A stretch of 64,000 nt of DNA from Ruegeria sp. TM1040 (GTDB lineage Bacteria > Pseudomonadota > Alphaproteobacteria > Rhodobacterales > Rhodobacteraceae). The notes beneath the pieces were generated by a model. The model was not told where the DNA came from. It saw only the letters and a list, made by a program, of their open reading frames with translations, and made no database searches. Both the position numbers and the translations under genes were made by a program. Of the stretch, positions 60,486 to 64,000 are shown piece after piece (within the stretch, counting starts at the first letter, position 1; each line of letters starts with the position of its first letter). The stretch is from contig NC_008044.1 of NCBI RefSeq assembly GCF_000014065.1, positions 829,501 to 893,500 of the forward strand, read 5' to 3'.

Positions 60486-63400
60486 GTGATCCGAACTGCC
60501 CTATTCCGAGCCATACTTTTGCTGACCTTACCCCTATCGTGGGGGGGCTCCGTGCAGGCGCTGGAGTGCCGATATTGCGAAGGGAAGGATCTTGGCGCAT
60601 TGATCGAGCTGTCCGTCTCGCGCGACAGTGGCGCCTTGCGGGCGCAGATCCGGGGCTGGATTGCCGAGAAACACCCCGATACCCCGGCTGGGTATGTGGC
60701 GCGGGCCTGGGCGTTGGATCAGAGCGGCGGGGATCTCAAAGACGTCGAACAACTTTACAAAGAGGGCATCAGGCGCGACCCCTCGCTCGGTCTTGGTTTT
60801 ACCAACCTCGGCTACACGCTTGAGCGCCAGAAACGCTATGAAGAGGCATTCGACTACTACTTGGAAGGGGCCAAAGCCTGGCCGCATCACGCGTTTTTTG
60901 TGCAATACGCCTTTTTTAACCTCAAGAACCGTCAAGGCGAGGCGGCGGCGCTTGATTGGCTTGCAACCTACGAACGTACCGGGCCAGCGCAGGATTGGGT
61001 CTATGATTATGTGCGCGGGGTTCTGGCACGCAGCAACGGGGATCGCCGTGCGGCAGACCGCTACTTTGAGCAGGCCCTGCGCCGCTCGACGCAGCCGGAT
61101 GCTTTGACCGCATGGCTCGACAATCGTCTGCGCGTGCTGAGCGCGGAGCGGGCCGATCGCAATACCCGTCTCAATACCATTCGTGAGGCAATCGACTGGG
61201 CCAATACCAACCGCAGCGATGGCGCGCTGCGCCATATCGGAAAGATCCTTTGGGAAGATTTCAACCTGCCGCGGGACGCCCATAGCCTGTTTCGTGCAGC
61301 CTATCAGATGAACCCATCGCCCGAGGCTGCGCATGATGCCTTTGGTTCGATCGGCAATGACGACTTTGACGCGGGGATTGCGGTCCTGAACCAGGGGCTT
61401 CGGGATTTTCCCAACAACTATCATGTCTTGATCGCCGCCAACTGGGCGTGGAGCGAATTCAAGTTCGATCCCCAAAAGGCCGAGGGCTATGGGATGCGCG
61501 CGATCGAGATGGCGCCAACGCAGGGGGAGTTGGACAATGCGATCAACCAATATGCCCGCTTTGCCAATGAATCCGCGCAATATGACAAAGCAGTTCCGGT
61601 CTTTGAGAAATACCTCTCCTCGGTGAATGGCAGGGCCTATCGCAACATTCTGGGCGATTACGTCGACAACCGTGTCCACGCGCGTGATTTCGATCAGGCC
61701 AACCGGCTCTTGCAGCGCGCCAAGGACTATGGCGGCTTTTCGGAAAACTGGATTGCGGGGCGCGAGAACCGTATCCGAAATGCGTTGCGGCTTCAGGGGC
61801 AGCGGGATCGCTTTTTTGCAGAGAATCCCTTTCTCAAGGACTGGGAGCAGCGCTTTGGCGACAGCTTGCGTGTGACGGTGGAGTTCGCCACCGGAAAAGC
61901 GGATATTCGCGAGGCAGGCCTTGGTGTGCTGCGCGAGGCCGCCGATGCGCTGAAAGCGCGCGGTGCAGAGAACTACGTATTTCTCATTGAGGGCCATACC
62001 GACAGCACCGGCAGCGACAAGATCAACCTGCCGCTGAGCGACGCACGCGCCAAATCGGTTGAGCGCTATTTTGTCGAGAATGCGGGCATTGCGCCGGAGC
62101 GGTTGCAAACCGTTGGATATGGTCCGCGCATCCCGCTTGCGACCAACGCGACAGAGGGCGGCAAGCAGATCAACCGTCGGGTTGAAATCCGTCCCTACGG
62201 CAATATCTCGGCGCCGCAGATCTCGACCTCAGGCTGGCTTGATGCGCGGTCGCTTACGCTGAGCCCGGATGGCCGGTTTGCAGTGACCGGCAATACGCCG
62301 GCACAGGTCTGGGACCTGGAACGCATGCTTCGGGTTCACCAGCTGCCTATTGGTGGCAGCTCGCGCGAAATCTCGCCCAATGGGCGCTATATCGCGGTCA
62401 AATCGTCCTTTGTCGGGGTGACGGGGGTCACGGACAATCTGCTTTATATCTACGATATGCGCACCGGGCTCATGCACAGCCAATTGCCCAACGCGCTCGA
62501 GATTGATGAAATCTCCTGGTCACCCTTTTCGGATGCGGTGGCCTTTAGTGATCGCAACGGCTACCTGCGGGTCTATGACATGGCCACGCGCCAGTTTCGC
62601 GCGGTCACCAAGATGGGCACCATTCGGGGATCCGAGCAAATCATCTGGACCGGGGATGGCGCGCATATCGTGACCAAGTCGCCGCGCACGTCAACGGCGG
62701 TGGTCCGCGATGCGCAATCGTTGCGGCCCGTCACCACCCTGCGCAACGCGGGCCGCGTGCATGGGTTCGCGAACACACCGGATGGGAAGTATCTGGTGGG
62801 CATGAACAACAGTTATGAGCTGATCGTCTGGGCAACTGCAGATTGGCGCGAGGTCGCGCGCAAGCGGATGCCTGCGATGACTTTCAATCTCATTGCGCAT
62901 CCCACAGAGCCCAAGGTTATGATCGCCGATACCTTCACCAACACCACCCGGCTGGCGCTCGTGGATGTGCCGAGCCTCAAGGTGACCGCCACATTTGAGG
63001 GCGACCCGGAAAAGATTCACTATGGTGGCTTCACGCCGGACGGGCAGCATTACGTCACTACGCTGGATGATCAGATTGTCTATCTCGACACCCAGAACCT
63101 GCGTGTTGATCAACGCAAGGACGGCGCGGCGCACAAGGGCCGTGGCCTCACCATGGTGCCCTCACAGGATCTGGTGCTCTCACGTGACAGCGAAGGCACA
63201 AGCGTCTGGAACATCAAGACCGGCCGCCGCGTGCACCGGATCGAAGGGGAGGTATACCAGACCTGGAAGCCGCTCAGTGCGGATGGCTCGGTTCTGTTTA
63301 CGTTCGACGAAGATGGGCGGATGCTGCGCTTTGACACCACCACCTTCCGCAGCGAGGTGGTGAAGCAGATCGACGGCACGCCCTACAGCATGCGTGAAAA

Positions 63401-64000
63401 CGACACCCACATTGCTGTGGGGACCGTGCCGCAAGGGGAGGGGCCGTTCCAGCGCCCGGTCTCCAACATCTATGTGATCGAGAAGGCAACGCTCAATGTG
63501 GTGATGCAGAAGCGCTTTGACATCGTGTCAGAGCCTGTGCGCTACAATGATATCTATGATCCGGCCGTCTATGTCCGCCTGTCGGACGATGGCAAGCTGG
63601 CGGTGACCTCGTCCTGGATGGCTGGGTTCAAGCAGGGCACCACCAATGGCCGCGTGGTCACCATCTATGATCCCCAGCGCAACAGCGAAGTGACCAGTTT
63701 TCAGGCGGAGGCGCGGTTCTTCCAGATGGACTGGGCCGAGGGGGGCGAGGCGCTCAAGTTCCGAGGCAAGGGCCGCTGGTATTTGCATGATCCCAACACT
63801 GGCAAGAACACGGGCCGCGAGACACCCAGTGCCAATTACGAAATCGCGCTTGCCGACGGCCGTACGCTGGAGTGGTTCTGGGATCATGTGGCGCTCGACG
63901 GCAAGGAGCTGACCTTTCCGCATAACCTGCGCCATCTGGAAACCCACGAAGATCGCAATCTGGCAATCGGTCTCACCACGGGCAACGAGCTGATCTTTAT
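60486..64000 (+). CDS. Giant exported TPR-OmpA-beta-propeller protein (cut by window edge)
   Basis: The frame is open to the window end (about 1171 residues seen). GTG start with AGGAG 7 bases upstream; signal peptide IRTALFRAILLLTLPLSWGGSVQA. Residues 30-450 are TPR-like helical repeats (LGFTNLGYTLERQKRYEEAFDYYLEGAK; DRRAADRYFEQALRRS). Residues about 461-571 form an OmpA peptidoglycan-binding domain (VEFATGKADIRE, IEGHTDSTGSDKINLPLSDARAKSVERYF, QINRRVEI). From about 585 a WD40-like beta-propeller follows (LTLSPDGRFAVTGNTPAQVWDLE). It probably forms an envelope scaffold for the upstream protease. A further C-terminal domain may lie outside the window. Confidence 0.85.
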   Translation, partial: MIRTALFRAILLLTLPLSWGGSVQALECRYCEGKDLGALIELSVSRDSGALRAQIRGWIAEKHPDTPAGYVARAWALDQSGGDLKDVEQLYKEGIRRDPSLGLGFTNLGYTLERQKRYEEAFDYYLEGAKAWPHHAFFVQYAFFNLKNRQGEAAALDWLATYERTGPAQDWVYDYVRGVLARSNGDRRAADRYFEQALRRSTQPDALTAWLDNRLRVLSAERADRNTRLNTIREAIDWANTNRSDGALRHIGKILWEDFNLPRDAHSLFRAAYQMNPSPEAAHDAFGSIGNDDFDAGIAVLNQGLRDFPNNYHVLIAANWAWSEFKFDPQKAEGYGMRAIEMAPTQGELDNAINQYARFANESAQYDKAVPVFEKYLSSVNGRAYRNILGDYVDNRVHARDFDQANRLLQRAKDYGGFSENWIAGRENRIRNALRLQGQRDRFFAENPFLKDWEQRFGDSLRVTVEFATGKADIREAGLGVLREAADALKARGAENYVFLIEGHTDSTGSDKINLPLSDARAKSVERYFVENAGIAPERLQTVGYGPRIPLATNATEGGKQINRRVEIRPYGNISAPQISTSGWLDARSLTLSPDGRFAVTGNTPAQVWDLERMLRVHQLPIGGSSREISPNGRYIAVKSSFVGVTGVTDNLLYIYDMRTGLMHSQLPNALEIDEISWSPFSDAVAFSDRNGYLRVYDMATRQFRAVTKMGTIRGSEQIIWTGDGAHIVTKSPRTSTAVVRDAQSLRPVTTLRNAGRVHGFANTPDGKYLVGMNNSYELIVWATADWREVARKRMPAMTFNLIAHPTEPKVMIADTFTNTTRLALVDVPSLKVTATFEGDPEKIHYGGFTPDGQHYVTTLDDQIVYLDTQNLRVDQRKDGAAHKGRGLTMVPSQDLVLSRDSEGTSVWNIKTGRRVHRIEGEVYQTWKPLSADGSVLFTFDEDGRMLRFDTTTFRSEVVKQIDGTPYSMRENDTHIAVGTVPQGEGPFQRPVSNIYVIEKATLNVVMQKRFDIVSEPVRYNDIYDPAVYVRLSDDGKLAVTSSWMAGFKQGTTNGRVVTIYDPQRNSEVTSFQAEARFFQMDWAEGGEALKFRGKGRWYLHDPNTGKNTGRETPSANYEIALADGRTLEWFWDHVALDGKELTFPHNLRHLETHEDRNLAIGLTTGNELIF

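Noticed and set aside
60534-62108. 524-codon minus-strand frame opposite the TPR-OmpA gene
   Set aside because: The plus strand has a signal peptide, TPR and OmpA motifs in one uninterrupted frame; the antisense frame has none.

Overview
The window looks like chromosomal DNA from a marine alphaproteobacterium of the Rhodobacteraceae (Roseobacter group). This is inferred from protein style, codon use and gene content; no database search was possible. It holds a partial lon gene at the left edge, one complete temperate siphovirus-like prophage (2559-43304, about 40.7 kb) and about 20 kb of host chromosome on the right, ending inside a very large gene.

The prophage sits in the 3' half of a tRNA-Val(CAC) gene. 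A 47-bp direct repeat (2559-2605 and 43258-43304) marks attL and attR, and the tyrosine integrase lies next to attL. The leftward early operon (10099 to 2673) carries an excisionase-like protein, a lambda-exonuclease/ERF recombination pair, a YbcO-type nuclease, a cytosine-methylase-like protein and many small unknowns. A LexA-like repressor (11719-12348) and a divergent Cro-like gene form the switch. Five copies of a GGGGA-N6-TCCCC type operator lie in the repressor/cro gap and in the leftward promoter. Two unrecognised genes follow the repressor in its own operon, the place rexAB holds in lambda.

The rightward genes are regulators, an adenine methylase, a RusA resolvase, a replication initiator with five iteron-like repeats inside its coding sequence, a probable replication partner, SSB and a NusG/RfaH-like factor. 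Packaging, head and tail genes follow (TerS, TerL, DUF4055 portal, head morphogenesis, scaffold, capsid, connectors, tail tube, a tail-chaperone pair with a probable -1 frameshift, and tape measure). A reversed cassette (HigBA toxin-antitoxin plus two unknown genes) interrupts the tail genes. Tail fibre and lysis genes come next. The right end carries a reversed signalling cassette (histidine kinase, stand-alone receiver, LuxR-type regulator) plus two tiny genes before attR.

Right of attR the host genes are a NhaR-like LysR regulator divergent from dabB-dabA (energy-coupled inorganic carbon uptake), a YtcJ-like amidohydrolase, a polyamine-type ABC transporter operon, a methyl-accepting chemotaxis protein, a 1.1-kb stretch without a convincing gene, and an exported two-gene unit. 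That unit pairs a papain-like protease (with DUF4384 and Ig-like domains) with a giant TPR-OmpA-beta-propeller protein cut by the window edge. The least explained systems are this exported pair, the cassette behind the repressor, the prophage signalling cassette and a kinase-like protein among the head-tail connector genes.
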